Source of the DNA: an uncultured Kocuria sp.
GTDB taxonomy: Bacteria > Actinomycetota > Actinomycetes > Actinomycetales > Micrococcaceae
Length of the DNA: 64,000 nucleotides
NCBI RefSeq assembly: GCF_947500125.1
Contig: NZ_CANMRA010000006.1
Location: 62,001 to 126,000 of the forward strand
Direction of reading: 5' to 3'
The notes beneath the pieces were generated by a model that was not told the origin of the DNA, did no database searches, and saw only the letters and a list, made by a program, of their open reading frames with translations. This document shows positions 34,290-43,662 of the stretch, one piece after another. The position numbers and the translations under genes are program-made. Each line of letters opens with the position of its first letter. Position 1 is the stretch's first letter.

Positions 34290-35396
34290 GTGGACAGCTG
34301 CAGATCGAAGAGGGCACCGGAACGGGTGCGTTCCGCCTGGGAGCGGTGCGCCGCCCGGGGTCTGTCCCGCGACCTGGACGGCCCGCGCGAGGTGCTCCCG
34401 GACCACGAGGTGGAGCACCAGCGCGCACTCTCACCGCTGGGGGCGCACGTCGATCTCGTCGCCGACCTCCTGGGCGTCGTCCGCGACGCGACCGAGGCCC
34501 GGGTCGCCGTCCTCACGGGACCCGACGGCACGGTGCTGTGGCGGCGCGGGGGACGCTCGCCGCTGGGGCGCGCCGACGGGCTCGGCTTCGTCGAGGGCGC
34601 CGGGTGGGACGAGCACGGCGTGGGCACCAACGCGATCGCCCAGGCGTTGCGCAGCGGGGGCGCGGAGGAGCTGCGGGGCACGGAGCACTTCGCCCTGTCC
34701 CACAGCGCCTGGGACTGCACGTCCGCCCCGGTGCACCACCCGGGCAGCGGAGAGGTGCTCGGCGTCATTGACCTGTCCGGGCCCCGGGGCACCGCCACCC
34801 CGGACACCAGGGGCCTGGTCCGCTCGGCCGCGCGCGTGGTCGAGACGCTGCTCGCCGTCCAGACGTCCCCGCGGTCCGACGGCGCCGGCGCGACCGGCAC
34901 TCCGTCCCTGGAAGTGCGCCTGCTCGCGGAGCCGGCCATGGCCCGCGTGGGCGGCGGGGACTGGTTCGTCCTGCCGACGCGGTCGGCGGAGATCCTCGCG
35001 CTGCTCAGTCTGCGCGAGCGCGGGTGGAGCGCCGAGGAGATGGCCTACGAGCTCTACGGCGAGCACGGCACCCCGGGCACGGTCCGCACGGAGATCCACC
35101 GGGTGCGCCGCCGGCTCGGCGCGGTGATCACCACCGGGCCCTACCGCTTCGCCGATCCGGCCGCTGTCACCAGCGATGTCCTGCGGCTCCGGACCGCTCT
35201 CGAACAAGGCGAGGTGGCCCGGGCCCTGAACATCTACCGGCAGCCGCTGCTGCGGTCCTCGGACCTGCTCACCATCGAGGAGTGGCGCTCCGAGCTGGAC
35301 CAGGAGACCGCGGAGGCCGTGCGGCGCAGCGGCGACTCCCGGATCCAGGCCCGCTGGTCCCACACCGAGATGGGGCACGCCTACCAGCGAGGGTGA
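34290..35396 (+). CDS. GAF-domain transcriptional regulator
   Basis: A 368-residue regulator. The N-terminal half is a GAF-type ligand domain (VAVLTGPDGTVLWRRGG, GWDEHGVGTNAIAQAL, APVHHPGSGEVLGVIDLSG) similar to the sensor part of AcoR-like activators. The C-terminal part lacks the sigma-54 ATPase and instead has a winged-helix-like segment (GWSAEEMAYELYGEHGTPGT, then RTEIHRVRRRLGAVI). The start is GTG at 34290 with GGAGG upstream; an earlier in-frame ATG adds 30 unrelated residues. Divergent from the monooxygenase, whose substrate it may sense. Confidence 0.82.
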   Translation: MDSCRSKRAPERVRSAWERCAARGLSRDLDGPREVLPDHEVEHQRALSPLGAHVDLVADLLGVVRDATEARVAVLTGPDGTVLWRRGGRSPLGRADGLGFVEGAGWDEHGVGTNAIAQALRSGGAEELRGTEHFALSHSAWDCTSAPVHHPGSGEVLGVIDLSGPRGTATPDTRGLVRSAARVVETLLAVQTSPRSDGAGATGTPSLEVRLLAEPAMARVGGGDWFVLPTRSAEILALLSLRERGWSAEEMAYELYGEHGTPGTVRTEIHRVRRRLGAVITTGPYRFADPAAVTSDVLRLRTALEQGEVARALNIYRQPLLRSSDLLTIEEWRSELDQETAEAVRRSGDSRIQARWSHTEMGHAYQRG

Positions 35397-35525
35397 GCCC
35401 ACTCGTGCGTCGCCGCCCGGGCGGACGACCGGACGCCGGCGCTCCCCCACGCCGCGCAGGACCCTGTGAGTGTCGGTGAATCCGGTGAATCTTGTGAATC
35501 TCGCTCCCGGTACAGGGCTGGCTCC

Positions 35526-35984
35526 TCAGCCCTGCGGCAGCTGGGCGTCGGGGTACTTCGCCCGGACCGCGTCCCAGTCCCCGGCCAGCGCGAGCGGGTC
35601 CATCCACGCGATGTTCCACCGGTGGCCGTCCGGGTCGGCGAACTTCCGGTAGCACGTGTAGCCGTAGTCCTCGCGGCCCCCCGCGGTCGCGCCGGCGGCC
35701 ACCGCCCGGTCGACCAGGACGTCGACCTCCTCGGGGATGTCGACGACCAGGGCGTAGCTGCCGCTCACGGTGCGGCCGGGGTCCGCGAGCTCCTGGTCCG
35801 CGCCGACGACCTGCTGCATGAACTGCCGCTCGACGAGCGTCACCCCGAAGTTCTCAGCGAGATCCAGGATCGTACTGTGCTCCGCCTCCATGCCGGGGGC
35901 CGTCCGCCAGCCCAGGGCCTGGTAGAAGGACCGCGAGCGCTCCAGGTCGGCGACGGGGATGTGGGGAAAGAACTTGTACGCCAC
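35526..35984 (-). CDS. VOC-family (glyoxalase/bleomycin-resistance fold) protein
   Basis: A 152-residue vicinal-oxygen-chelate protein. The opening HIPVADLERSRSFYQALGW is the standard first beta-alpha-beta unit, and FADPDGHRWNIAWMDPL carries the C-terminal metal-ligand region. VOC proteins include lyases, dioxygenases and drug-binding proteins, so no substrate is assigned. Its frame ends in LPQG. Probably cytosolic and monocistronic. Confidence 0.85.
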   Translation of the reverse strand: MAYKFFPHIPVADLERSRSFYQALGWRTAPGMEAEHSTILDLAENFGVTLVERQFMQQVVGADQELADPGRTVSGSYALVVDIPEEVDVLVDRAVAAGATAGGREDYGYTCYRKFADPDGHRWNIAWMDPLALAGDWDAVRAKYPDAQLPQG

Positions 35985-36074
35985 GGGAACTCCTGGAGCA
36001 TCGACGGGCCGGGGTCCTCATGCTCCTCCCGCCCCGCGGGCGGCACAACGGATGACCGCTGTGTTGCGGCCCCA

Positions 36075-36102
36075 GGGGCCTCCGCACGACGGCGGAGGCC
36101 CC
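36075..36102 (-). terminator. Hairpin after HD-domain gene
   Basis: An 11-bp perfect stem GGGGCCTCCGC with its complement around ACGACG, eight bases past the stop of the minus-strand HD gene. Confidence 0.65.
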
Positions 36103-36109
36103 GCGCGGC

Positions 36110-36748
36110 TCACTCGGGCCAGGCGTTCTCCTGGATGATCCGCACGAAGTCCTCCCGGTGGAAGTCGGGGTCGAAGTGGGCGAGCACGTCGTCGTTCATG
36201 GTGCCGAAGGTGGTCTCGGGCCGGTCGACCATGCCGTCGTGGAACGCGCGGAGAATCTTGTTCTTGAAGTCCGGCCGGGGGTGCGCGGCGACGACCTCGG
36301 CGCGGTGCTCCTCGGCGATCTCGTCCAGGTCGAGGCCCAGAACGTCGGTCTCGACGCCCAGCGTGACCACGGCGACCTCAGGCGCCAGGCGCAGGGGGAT
36401 CTCAGGCGTGGTGTGCAGGGCGATCGCCAGCCACACGTTGCGCGCCTCCTCCGCCGAGCGGCCGTGGTCGCGCAGGAACGCCTGGGCCGCCTCGGCGCCG
36501 TCGATCTCGAAGCGCTGGTGCTTGGTGCGGTGCTCCTGCGTGAGGCCGAGATCGTGGAACATGGCCCCGACGTAGGCGAGCTCGGGGTCCACCTCGGTCC
36601 CGCGCGCGGCGGACTTGAGCATCCCGAAGAGGAAGACCCGGCGGGAGTGGTGGAACAGGCTCTCGTCGGCGGCCCGCTGGACCAGCTCGGTGGTCTCGCG
36701 GACGAGGGCGGAGTCCGGGACGGTGATCCCGGCGATGGTCTCGGGCAT
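36110..36748 (-). CDS. HD-domain hydrolase
   Basis: A 212-residue member of the HD superfamily. Metal-ligand motifs are HSRRVFLFGML (first His), GAMFHDLGLT (HD pair) and VWLAIALHTTPE (further His), in the right order. This architecture resembles cyanamide-hydratase-like and other small-molecule HD hydrolases rather than dNTPases. GAGGAG lies upstream of the ATG at 36748. The substrate is not predictable. Confidence 0.85.
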   Translation of the reverse strand: MPETIAGITVPDSALVRETTELVQRAADESLFHHSRRVFLFGMLKSAARGTEVDPELAYVGAMFHDLGLTQEHRTKHQRFEIDGAEAAQAFLRDHGRSAEEARNVWLAIALHTTPEIPLRLAPEVAVVTLGVETDVLGLDLDEIAEEHRAEVVAAHPRPDFKNKILRAFHDGMVDRPETTFGTMNDDVLAHFDPDFHREDFVRIIQENAWPE

Positions 36749-36829
36749 GGTGTCTCCTCTGCTCGGGTGAATGGTGTCGTGCGGGACCGGCACGTGACCG
36801 GTCCGCCTCCACCCTCTCAGGAAGCGCAC

Positions 36830-37474
36830 TCAGGCGGGCGAGCAGCGGGAGCGCAGGATCGACAGGCCCTCCCCCGTCAGGTCGTCGCAGTAGGGTTCCC
36901 GGCCGGCCATCGCCATGACGATCGCCAGCGTGGTCCCGCTGACCAGGGGACCGGAGCCGTACTCGAAGGGGCCGTCGGTCGCCACCAGGTGGAGGCCCTG
37001 GGCCGCGCTGCGGCTGGGCACCGCGAAGTCCTTGCCCACGTGGAACCGCGCCACCGCGGTCACAGTCTCGACCGGCGGCGTGCGCGGCAGCCCCAGCGGG
37101 CGGCGGATGTCCTGGCCGTGGACGACGACCTCCCCCAGCCACGCCGCGGTGTCCTTGGAGGGCGCCACGGTGTTCCCGACCACCGCCCGGAACCGCTGGA
37201 GCGTCTCGGCCGGGGTGGCGCCCCGGTGCTCCTCGAGGCGGCGCTGGTTGTGCCGGTCGAAGTCGAAGCGGGCGCCCAGCACGCTCCGGAGCCAGCGGAG
37301 CCGGCCGATGCTCGCGGCCGCGGTGAGGTGGGCGACGACGTCCTCGACGGTCCACCGCCCGCACAGGGACGGTTCCGCCCACTGCGCGTCGTCCAGGCAG
37401 GCCAGGTCCTCGGCCAGGCGCGCGCGCTCGGCGTGGACGGCCGCCCACAGGTCTCCCGGGCTGGTCGGCTCCAT
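36830..37474 (-). CDS. Maleylpyruvate isomerase-family mycothiol-dependent enzyme
   Basis: DinB-fold protein of 214 residues. The N-terminal LCGRWTVEDVVAHLTAAAS contains the metal-binding His typical of MDMPI_N, and LGEVVVHGQDIRRPLGL carries the second histidine motif. This family uses mycothiol as cofactor or conjugation partner, which fits an actinobacterium. The ATG at 37474 is chosen; one six codons earlier is also possible. The reaction is unknown. Confidence 0.83.
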   Translation of the reverse strand: MEPTSPGDLWAAVHAERARLAEDLACLDDAQWAEPSLCGRWTVEDVVAHLTAAASIGRLRWLRSVLGARFDFDRHNQRRLEEHRGATPAETLQRFRAVVGNTVAPSKDTAAWLGEVVVHGQDIRRPLGLPRTPPVETVTAVARFHVGKDFAVPSRSAAQGLHLVATDGPFEYGSGPLVSGTTLAIVMAMAGREPYCDDLTGEGLSILRSRCSPA

Positions 37475-37743
37475 GAGTCCACTCAAGCACACGCCGGCGG
37501 ATGCCGCCCCCCCCCCTCTGCAACCTCGCCACCGCTACCCCCGCGAACTCACCACATCCACCCCACCCGGGCGCACCAACACCGGCATCTCGGGTAGCAC
37601 CGGTGAGTTCGGCGAGAGGGGTGGGCGGTGCCGGACAGGAGGGCGGCACGGTGTGCCGAGGCCTTCGGTGTCCGCCGATCCCGATAGCGTGGCACTGGAC
37701 CCACCCCCTGGGAGAGCACCCCCCGACCGCACGAGGAGCCTCG

Positions 37744-38883
37744 ATGACGAGCATCCGATTCCTCCACACGAGCGACTGGCAGCTGGGCATGACCCGGCAC
37801 TATCTCGAGGGCGAGGCCCAGTCCCGCTACACGGGCGACCGGGTCGAGACGATCCGCCGCATCGGGGAGCTGGCCCGCGCCCGGGGATGCGCGTTCGTGG
37901 TGGTGGCCGGCGACGTCTTCGAGCACGCCAACCTGAGCCGGCGGGACGTGGGGCGGGCCCTGGACGCGATGTCGGCCGTGGGGCTGCCGGTGTACCTGCT
38001 GCCCGGCAACCACGACCCGCTCGGCCCAGGATCCATCTACGCCCAGGACGCCTTCCGGCACCTGAAGCCGGACAACGTCGTCCTTCTGGACGAGGTGGGC
38101 CCGTGGCCCGTGACCGCGGGCGTCGAGCTGGTGGCCGCGCCCTGGCGCAGCAAGCGCCCCGACGCGGACCCGGTCGCCCCCGCCCTCGAGGGTCTGGACG
38201 CCGACGGCACCCTGCGCGTCGTGGTGGGCCACGGCATGCTCGACGAGCTGGACCCCGACCGCGCGTCCCAGGTCACCGTCCGCCGCGCGCCCCTGGACGA
38301 GGCCCTGGCCCGCGGGGCGATCCACTATGTGGCCCTGGGCGACCGCCACATCCGCTGGCCCGAGGACGACCGCGGCGCGATCCACTACTCCGGGACCCAC
38401 GAGTCCACGGGCTTCCGCGAGCCCGGCCGCGGCCACGTCCTGGAGGTGGCGCTGGACGGCGGCACCGTGGAGGTGACCTCGCACGAGGTGGGGCAGTGGG
38501 AGCACCGCGTCCTCGAACGGCAGCTCGACGGCGCCGACGACGTCGGGACGCTGCGGGCCGAGCTCGCCGCCCTCACTCCGAAGGAGCGGATCATCCTCAA
38601 GACCGTCTTCACCGGCACCCTGAACCTCTCGGAGTCCTCGGAGCTGGACGGTCTGCTGGAGCAGCAGGCCGAGGTCTTCGCGAGCCTCAACGCGTGGGAG
38701 CGGCACACCGATCTCGTGGTCGTCCCGGACGAGCACGAGTTCGAGGACCTCGACGTCGGCGGATACGCCGCCGACGCCGTGACCGAGCTGCGCGAGCTGG
38801 CCGGCTCGGAGTCCGAGGATGCGCCCGCCGCCGGGGACGCGCTCCGGCTCCTGTACCGCCTCGTGGGAGGAGCGACCCGATGA
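37744..38883 (+). CDS. DNA repair exonuclease, SbcD/Mre11 family
   Basis: Calcineurin-like metallophosphoesterase nuclease of 379 residues. The metal motifs are all present: HTSDWQLG, VVAGDVFEH, LPGNHDPLG, VVGHGMLDE and HYVALGDRHI. With an SbcC/Rad50-type ATPase it processes DNA ends and hairpins. The ATG at 37744 has GAGGAG upstream; preceding in-frame codons run through a C10 homopolymer and low-complexity sequence and are not coding. The stop overlaps the ATPase start (ATGA), implying a 1:1 complex. Confidence 0.9.
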   Translation: MTSIRFLHTSDWQLGMTRHYLEGEAQSRYTGDRVETIRRIGELARARGCAFVVVAGDVFEHANLSRRDVGRALDAMSAVGLPVYLLPGNHDPLGPGSIYAQDAFRHLKPDNVVLLDEVGPWPVTAGVELVAAPWRSKRPDADPVAPALEGLDADGTLRVVVGHGMLDELDPDRASQVTVRRAPLDEALARGAIHYVALGDRHIRWPEDDRGAIHYSGTHESTGFREPGRGHVLEVALDGGTVEVTSHEVGQWEHRVLERQLDGADDVGTLRAELAALTPKERIILKTVFTGTLNLSESSELDGLLEQQAEVFASLNAWERHTDLVVVPDEHEFEDLDVGGYAADAVTELRELAGSESEDAPAAGDALRLLYRLVGGATR

Positions 38884-41516
38884 AGCTGCACCGTCTCAAG
38901 CTGGAGAACTTCCGCGGCGTGACCGCCCGCGAGATCGTCTTCCCCGACGCCGGGGTGGTGGTGCTGACCGGCCGCAACGAGATCGGCAAGACCTCGATGA
39001 TCGACGCCCTGGACGCGCTGATCGAGCTCCCGGACAACAGCAAGCACAAGAAGATCACCGCAGCGAAGCCCGCCGGCCGGGACGTGCCCGTCCTGGTGGA
39101 GGCGGAGTTCTCGATCGGGACCACCCGCGCGATCTACACCAAGCAGTGGCTGAAACGGCCGTCCACGACCCTGGAGTACATCTCGGGCCCCCGGAGCGGC
39201 CACAAGCTCACCAGCCGTGAGGCCCACGACGCCGCCGAGCAGCTGTGGGGCGGGGCCGACACCGCGCTGTGGAAGGCCCTGCGCTTCATGCAGGCCGGCG
39301 GGCTGACCCAGAACGCGCTGACCGACAGCGCGGCCCTGCGCCGAGCCCTGGAGTGCCACGCCGGCCAGGCCCAGGGCGACGACCGCGAGGTCGCCTCCCT
39401 CCTGGAGCGCGTGCGCGCCGAGGGCGACAAGTACTGGACCTCGACGCGGAAGAAGAACGCCAAATATCTCCAGGCCGAGACGGACTGCCGTGCGGCCGAG
39501 GCCGCGGCCGCGGAGGCCGCCGAGGAGCTGCGGGGCATCGCGGTGGTCGAGGAGGAGCTCGCCGAGCTCACGGAGGAGATCACCGCCACCGGCCGGAAGC
39601 TCGGGACCGCCCGCGCGGAGAAGACGGAGCTGGACCGTGCCGCCGCGGAGATCGAGGCCGTCCAGCGGCAGCGCCAGGAGGCCCAGCGCCGGAAGGACGC
39701 CGCCCAGGGCGAGCTCGACCGCGCCCGGGAGCGCACTGCCCGACGTGCGGAGCTCGTGGCCGCGCTGACCGCCGACGAGGAGCGCAGCGCGGCGCTGGCC
39801 GAAGAGCTCCAGGCGTGCGAGACCGAGCTGACCCCGGTGCGTGAGCACGCCGCGGAGGCCGAGGAACGCCGGACCGCGGCCCAGGCCGCCGTGCAGGAGG
39901 CCCGGGCGGCCCACCGCTCCGCCCGGGAGGACCGGAGGCACCTCGACGACGTCGAGCGCCACCGCCGCGTACTCGAGATCCTGGACTCGCTCGAGGCGGT
40001 CCGGGCGCAGCTGGCCGAGCTGCGGTCCCGTCCCGGCACGGAGGTCGACGAGGACGTCCTGGACGAGCTGGAGCGGGCCGAGCGGGCGGCGGAGACGGCC
40101 GAGGCGGAGCTGGCCGCCGGCAGCGCCCGGGTGGAGCTGACCGCACTGGGCCGCGCGCGCCCGATCACCCGCGGTGACGCCACCGAGGAGATCGCCCCGG
40201 ACGAGCCGTGGTCCGTCCCGGTGACGGACGAGGTCGAGGTCGAGATCCCCGGCGAGTGGCGGCTGCGGGTCTTCCCGGAGCAGGGCATCGCGGCCCGCCG
40301 GGACGCCGCCCGCACGGCCCGGGAGAGATTCACCGCGCTGCTGGCGCGGCACGGGGTCGGCTCGGTCGCCGAGGCCCGCGCCGAGTGGCGCGCCGCCCAG
40401 GAGCTGGCGCAGCAGGTGCGCGAGGCCGTGGCCCAACGCGACCGCCTGCTCGACGGCGAGGACGAGAGCCGCCTGCGCGACGACCGGGACCGCCTCGCCG
40501 CCGCCATCGAGCAGTACGGCGACCGGCGGGACCGCGATGCTCCCCTGCCGGAGACCGCCGCCGCCGCCCAGGAGACGGTCGAGGCCACCGAAGCCGCGCT
40601 CACCGAGACCGAGGACACCGCGCTCCATGCCGAGGCCGCTGCCCAGGCCGCCCGGTCCGCCCTGGAGTCCGCCCAGACGACGCTGCACTCCCTCCAGGGC
40701 GCCGCGCTTGAGCAGGAACGCGCCCTCACCGGCTCCCGGACCCGGCTCGAGGACGCCCGCCGCGAGGTCCCGGACCAGGACCTCAACCGCGCCGCCACCG
40801 CGGCGGCCGAGGCGCTCGCCGCGGTCCAGGCGGAGATCGACGGGCACGAGGCGGCCCTCGCCGGCCTCGACGCGGACCGGGTGCTCGCCGATCAGCAACA
40901 CGTCACGGACGAGATCGAGGGGCTCGAGTCCCTGTTGGGCGAGCGGCGGGGACGCCACCAGTCCCTGGCGGGCCGGCTCGAGGGCATGGGCCGGGACCGG
41001 GTGCAGTTGGCCCACGACCAGGCCGAGACGCGGCTCGAGGCGGCCCGGCGCCACCTCGCCGGGATCGAGCGGCGGGCCGAGGCCGCCCTGCTCCTGGAGC
41101 GGACGCTGCTGGAGCACCGCGAGCGCGCCCATGCCCAGTACGTCCAGCCGTTCCGCACCGAGGTGGAGCATCTCGGCAGGTCGGTCTACGGTCCGGACTT
41201 CGAGGTCCAGGTGAGCGGTTCCCTGGAGGTGGAGCAGCGCAAGCTCGACGGCGACTGGCTGCCGTTCGCCGCCCTCTCCACGGGCGCCAAGGAGCAGCTG
41301 GTGATCCTCATCCGGCTCGCCACCGCCCTGCTCGTGGACCCGGAGGACGGGGTGCCGGTGCTGCTCGACGACGCCCTGGGCCACTCCGACCCCCAGCGGC
41401 TCCGCCGGCTGGCCTCGGCCATCACCACCGCCGGGGAGCGGACCCAGGTGATCGTGCTGACCTCGAACCCCGAGCGCTTCGCGAACCTGCGGGAGGCCCA
41501 CCGCATCGAGATGTGA
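38880..41516 (+). CDS. SbcC/Rad50-like SMC-family ATPase without visible zinc hook
   Basis: A 878-residue ABC-type ATPase with long coiled coils. Walker A is VVLTGRNEIGKTSMID near residue 30, and the C-terminal half has LSTGAKEQLVILIRLA (signature) and GVPVLLDDALGHSD (Walker B). The coiled-coil arms (about 190-420 and 520-790) are interrupted by a beta-rich segment (about 430-490) instead of the CxxC zinc hook of SbcC/Rad50; no CxxC is present. It is shorter than SbcC (about 1000). Partner of the upstream nuclease. It resembles the YhaN-type branch. Confidence 0.88.
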   Translation: MKLHRLKLENFRGVTAREIVFPDAGVVVLTGRNEIGKTSMIDALDALIELPDNSKHKKITAAKPAGRDVPVLVEAEFSIGTTRAIYTKQWLKRPSTTLEYISGPRSGHKLTSREAHDAAEQLWGGADTALWKALRFMQAGGLTQNALTDSAALRRALECHAGQAQGDDREVASLLERVRAEGDKYWTSTRKKNAKYLQAETDCRAAEAAAAEAAEELRGIAVVEEELAELTEEITATGRKLGTARAEKTELDRAAAEIEAVQRQRQEAQRRKDAAQGELDRARERTARRAELVAALTADEERSAALAEELQACETELTPVREHAAEAEERRTAAQAAVQEARAAHRSAREDRRHLDDVERHRRVLEILDSLEAVRAQLAELRSRPGTEVDEDVLDELERAERAAETAEAELAAGSARVELTALGRARPITRGDATEEIAPDEPWSVPVTDEVEVEIPGEWRLRVFPEQGIAARRDAARTARERFTALLARHGVGSVAEARAEWRAAQELAQQVREAVAQRDRLLDGEDESRLRDDRDRLAAAIEQYGDRRDRDAPLPETAAAAQETVEATEAALTETEDTALHAEAAAQAARSALESAQTTLHSLQGAALEQERALTGSRTRLEDARREVPDQDLNRAATAAAEALAAVQAEIDGHEAALAGLDADRVLADQQHVTDEIEGLESLLGERRGRHQSLAGRLEGMGRDRVQLAHDQAETRLEAARRHLAGIERRAEAALLLERTLLEHRERAHAQYVQPFRTEVEHLGRSVYGPDFEVQVSGSLEVEQRKLDGDWLPFAALSTGAKEQLVILIRLATALLVDPEDGVPVLLDDALGHSDPQRLRRLASAITTAGERTQVIVLTSNPERFANLREAHRIEM

Positions 41517-41631
41517 GCGATGCCCGCCCGCGGCTGGACCGGGCGGAGTCACACGCGCACCGGCCGGCCGGGATGGTCCCCCGAGTGACGTGGCGCACAT
41601 AGACTCGTGCCCACCGAGGTAAGGGGTGGGC

Positions 41632-42180
41632 ATGAGCATCGAGGACGAACGGCGTTCCCGGGCTGCCACCACGGGGACGAACGGGCAGGGGTCGAACCCT
41701 CGAGCCCCACATGACCGCGATGCCCGAGAAGCAGGCCTGGAACGGGCCCTGGAGGACATCCAGCAGGTCGGGATCGAGGCGAGCGAGCTGCTGTGCCGGG
41801 AGGGCCTGAAGCCGGCCAAGCTCGTGTACGTCCCCCGGGACGCCCGCTCCTATCCCCTGGTCGGCCACGCGTTCTCCCGGGTCTCGTGCGGCTACGGGTG
41901 GCACGTCGTCCGCGGCGTGGTCGTCGGCACGGACGGCCGGCTGTGGGCGCGCAAGCGGGACCACGACTCCACCCCGCAGAAGGACCTGGACGCGTGGCGG
42001 CTGGACGTGGAGCCACCCGGCGGCCCGGCCGAGCTGCCCCACCCCGTGCAGTACGACGGGACCTCCCTGCACACCGTGCGCCGGCTCTCGGAGCACGAAT
42101 ACCTGAAGGTCGACCTCATCGAGCGCCTCACGGACGGCTACGCCCGGCTGCTCATCCTCCACCACCGCCGGAGATCCTGA
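41632..42180 (+). CDS. Hypothetical protein
   Basis: A 182-residue soluble protein I do not recognise. The first 40 residues are hydrophilic and probably disordered; the rest ([60 protein letters not shown]) looks like a compact alpha/beta domain. A TAGACT -10-like element at 41600-41605 implies its own promoter with a short leader. ATG at 41632 is preferred to GTG at 41626 by Shine-Dalgarno spacing. The neighbours give no functional hint. Confidence 0.68.
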   Translation: MSIEDERRSRAATTGTNGQGSNPRAPHDRDAREAGLERALEDIQQVGIEASELLCREGLKPAKLVYVPRDARSYPLVGHAFSRVSCGYGWHVVRGVVVGTDGRLWARKRDHDSTPQKDLDAWRLDVEPPGGPAELPHPVQYDGTSLHTVRRLSEHEYLKVDLIERLTDGYARLLILHHRRRS

Positions 42181-42276
42181 CGGGGCGCCTCGGACACGAC
42201 GTGCCAGGGATCCGGCGCGGCTCGGAAGCACCGCGCCGGCGGTGACCGGCACCGAGGCCCAGTCCCGGCACCGCGG

Positions 42277-43515
42277 TCAGGGACGGACGGCGCGGTCCCC
42301 GCGGCCCGACGGCCGGTTCTGGAGGAGGCCGAGGAGCACGAACAGGGCCAGCGCCATGACCAGGCCCGCGTAGCCGACGGCCGTGGGCACCAGACCGACC
42401 GCCCCCACCACGGCACCGGCCGCCACGGCAGGAATGCTGTGGGAGAGATAGCTGACCACGTAGATCGCCGAGAGCAGCCCCGCCCGCTCGTGCGGTGCCG
42501 CCTGGGGCAGGAGCGAGCGCAGCACCCCGAGGAAGCCGGCGCCGAAGCCGACGCCGGCCAGCACCGTCGCCGCGAGGTACAGGCCCACGGACCCGACGGC
42601 GAGCGCCGCGATCGTGGCGGCCATGCCTGCCACCAGGACGCTCATGCCCACGGCGAGCACCCGCCGCGGCGCGGTCGAGCCGAAGAAGAGGATCGCGATC
42701 CCGCCGGTGCCCGTCAGGGCCGCGACCACCACACCGGTGAGGACCACGGAGTCCGCCCCGGTCAGCGAGCGGACCAGGCTGGGACCCAGGGAGATGATCA
42801 GCCCGCCCAGGGACCAGCACGCGGCCGCGGCGGGCAGCACCCACACCGCCGAGCGCCGCACGGCCGGCGGGAAGGAGACGCGCGGGCGCAGCGAGGCCAG
42901 CGCCCCGGGGACCCGCTCCACGGTCTCGGGACCGAGCGCCGTGCCCACGACCTGCAGCACCAGCAGCCCCAGCAGCACGAGGTAGATGGCGTCGATCATT
43001 CCCGGGGCGGCCGCGACGATGAGGCTCGAAGCCACGGCCCCGCCGGCCAGCCCCAGGATCGGTCCCGCCCCGGTGATCACGGTGCCCAGCCCCCGGCGGC
43101 CCACCGGCTCGAGCTCGATCACGTAGGCGCCGAGAGCGCCGGTCGCCGTGCCGGTCGCCACGCCCTGGACCAGCCGTGCCACCACCAGGGTCGTCTCGCT
43201 GTCGGCCAGCACGAACACGACCATCGCGGCGATCTCCAGGACCAGCGCGACCAGCAGCACCGGGCGGCGCCCGACGTGGTCGGACAGCGACCCCACCGTG
43301 AGCAGGGCGGTGAGCAGGGCCACCACGTAGGCGGCGAAGATGACGGTCAGCACGACCGGCGGGAAGCCCCACAGGTCCTGGTACAGCGGATACAGCGGAC
43401 TGGGCGCACTGGAGGCGGCCAGGAGCACCACCAGCACGGACGCCTGCACCCAGAACGCCGCCTTCGCGGACAGCACGGGGCGACGGCGGGGCGCGGCGCC
43501 GGAGCGGAGAAACAT
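42277..43515 (-). CDS. MFS transporter
   Basis: Twelve-segment permease of 412 residues. The loop 2-3 motif VGSLSDHVGRRPVLLVALV is intact, and VARLVQGVATGTATGALGAY marks TM4-5 as in drug-exporter types. The N-terminal SSAPSPLYPLYQDLWGFPPV in TM1 is typical of actinobacterial multidrug-like MFS proteins. The substrate is unknown. It is on the same strand as, and downstream of, glutamate dehydrogenase, with 147 bases between. Confidence 0.85.
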   Translation of the reverse strand: MFLRSGAAPRRRPVLSAKAAFWVQASVLVVLLAASSAPSPLYPLYQDLWGFPPVVLTVIFAAYVVALLTALLTVGSLSDHVGRRPVLLVALVLEIAAMVVFVLADSETTLVVARLVQGVATGTATGALGAYVIELEPVGRRGLGTVITGAGPILGLAGGAVASSLIVAAAPGMIDAIYLVLLGLLVLQVVGTALGPETVERVPGALASLRPRVSFPPAVRRSAVWVLPAAAACWSLGGLIISLGPSLVRSLTGADSVVLTGVVVAALTGTGGIAILFFGSTAPRRVLAVGMSVLVAGMAATIAALAVGSVGLYLAATVLAGVGFGAGFLGVLRSLLPQAAPHERAGLLSAIYVVSYLSHSIPAVAAGAVVGAVGLVPTAVGYAGLVMALALFVLLGLLQNRPSGRGDRAVRP

Positions 43516-43662
43516 GCAGGGCCTTTCGGGACGGACCAGGGAACGCGATGTCGTCGCGTCAACCTCACGGTAGCGCCGCCGGTGGATCCCAGGGGACTCA
43601 CTCCGCCCCGGCGGGATGCCCTCGTCCCGCCCCGGCCCCTCAGAAGGCCCGCCCCCGGCCGA

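Noticed and set aside
35468-35500. Short GGTGAATC-like direct repeats near the VOC gene
   Set aside because: Only three imperfect 9-base copies, with no associated feature; likely chance.
37507-37516. Run of ten C as a phase-variation tract
   Set aside because: It is in non-coding sequence more than 200 bases before SbcD, with no frame or promoter element that it would switch.
36915-38879. Apparent 5' extension giving a giant SbcC-like protein
   Set aside because: The frame runs through the DinB-like gene and SbcD and lacks similarity until 38880, where the ATP-binding domain begins with a coupled ATG.
41688-41712. tRNA-like T-arm (GGTTCGACC on the minus strand)
   Set aside because: Flanking bases do not form the T stem or an acceptor stem, and it lies inside a plausible coding gene.
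38385-41819. 1144-residue minus-strand frame opposite the ATPase
   Set aside because: It is antisense to a well-supported coiled-coil ATPase and consists of biased repeats without domain motifs.
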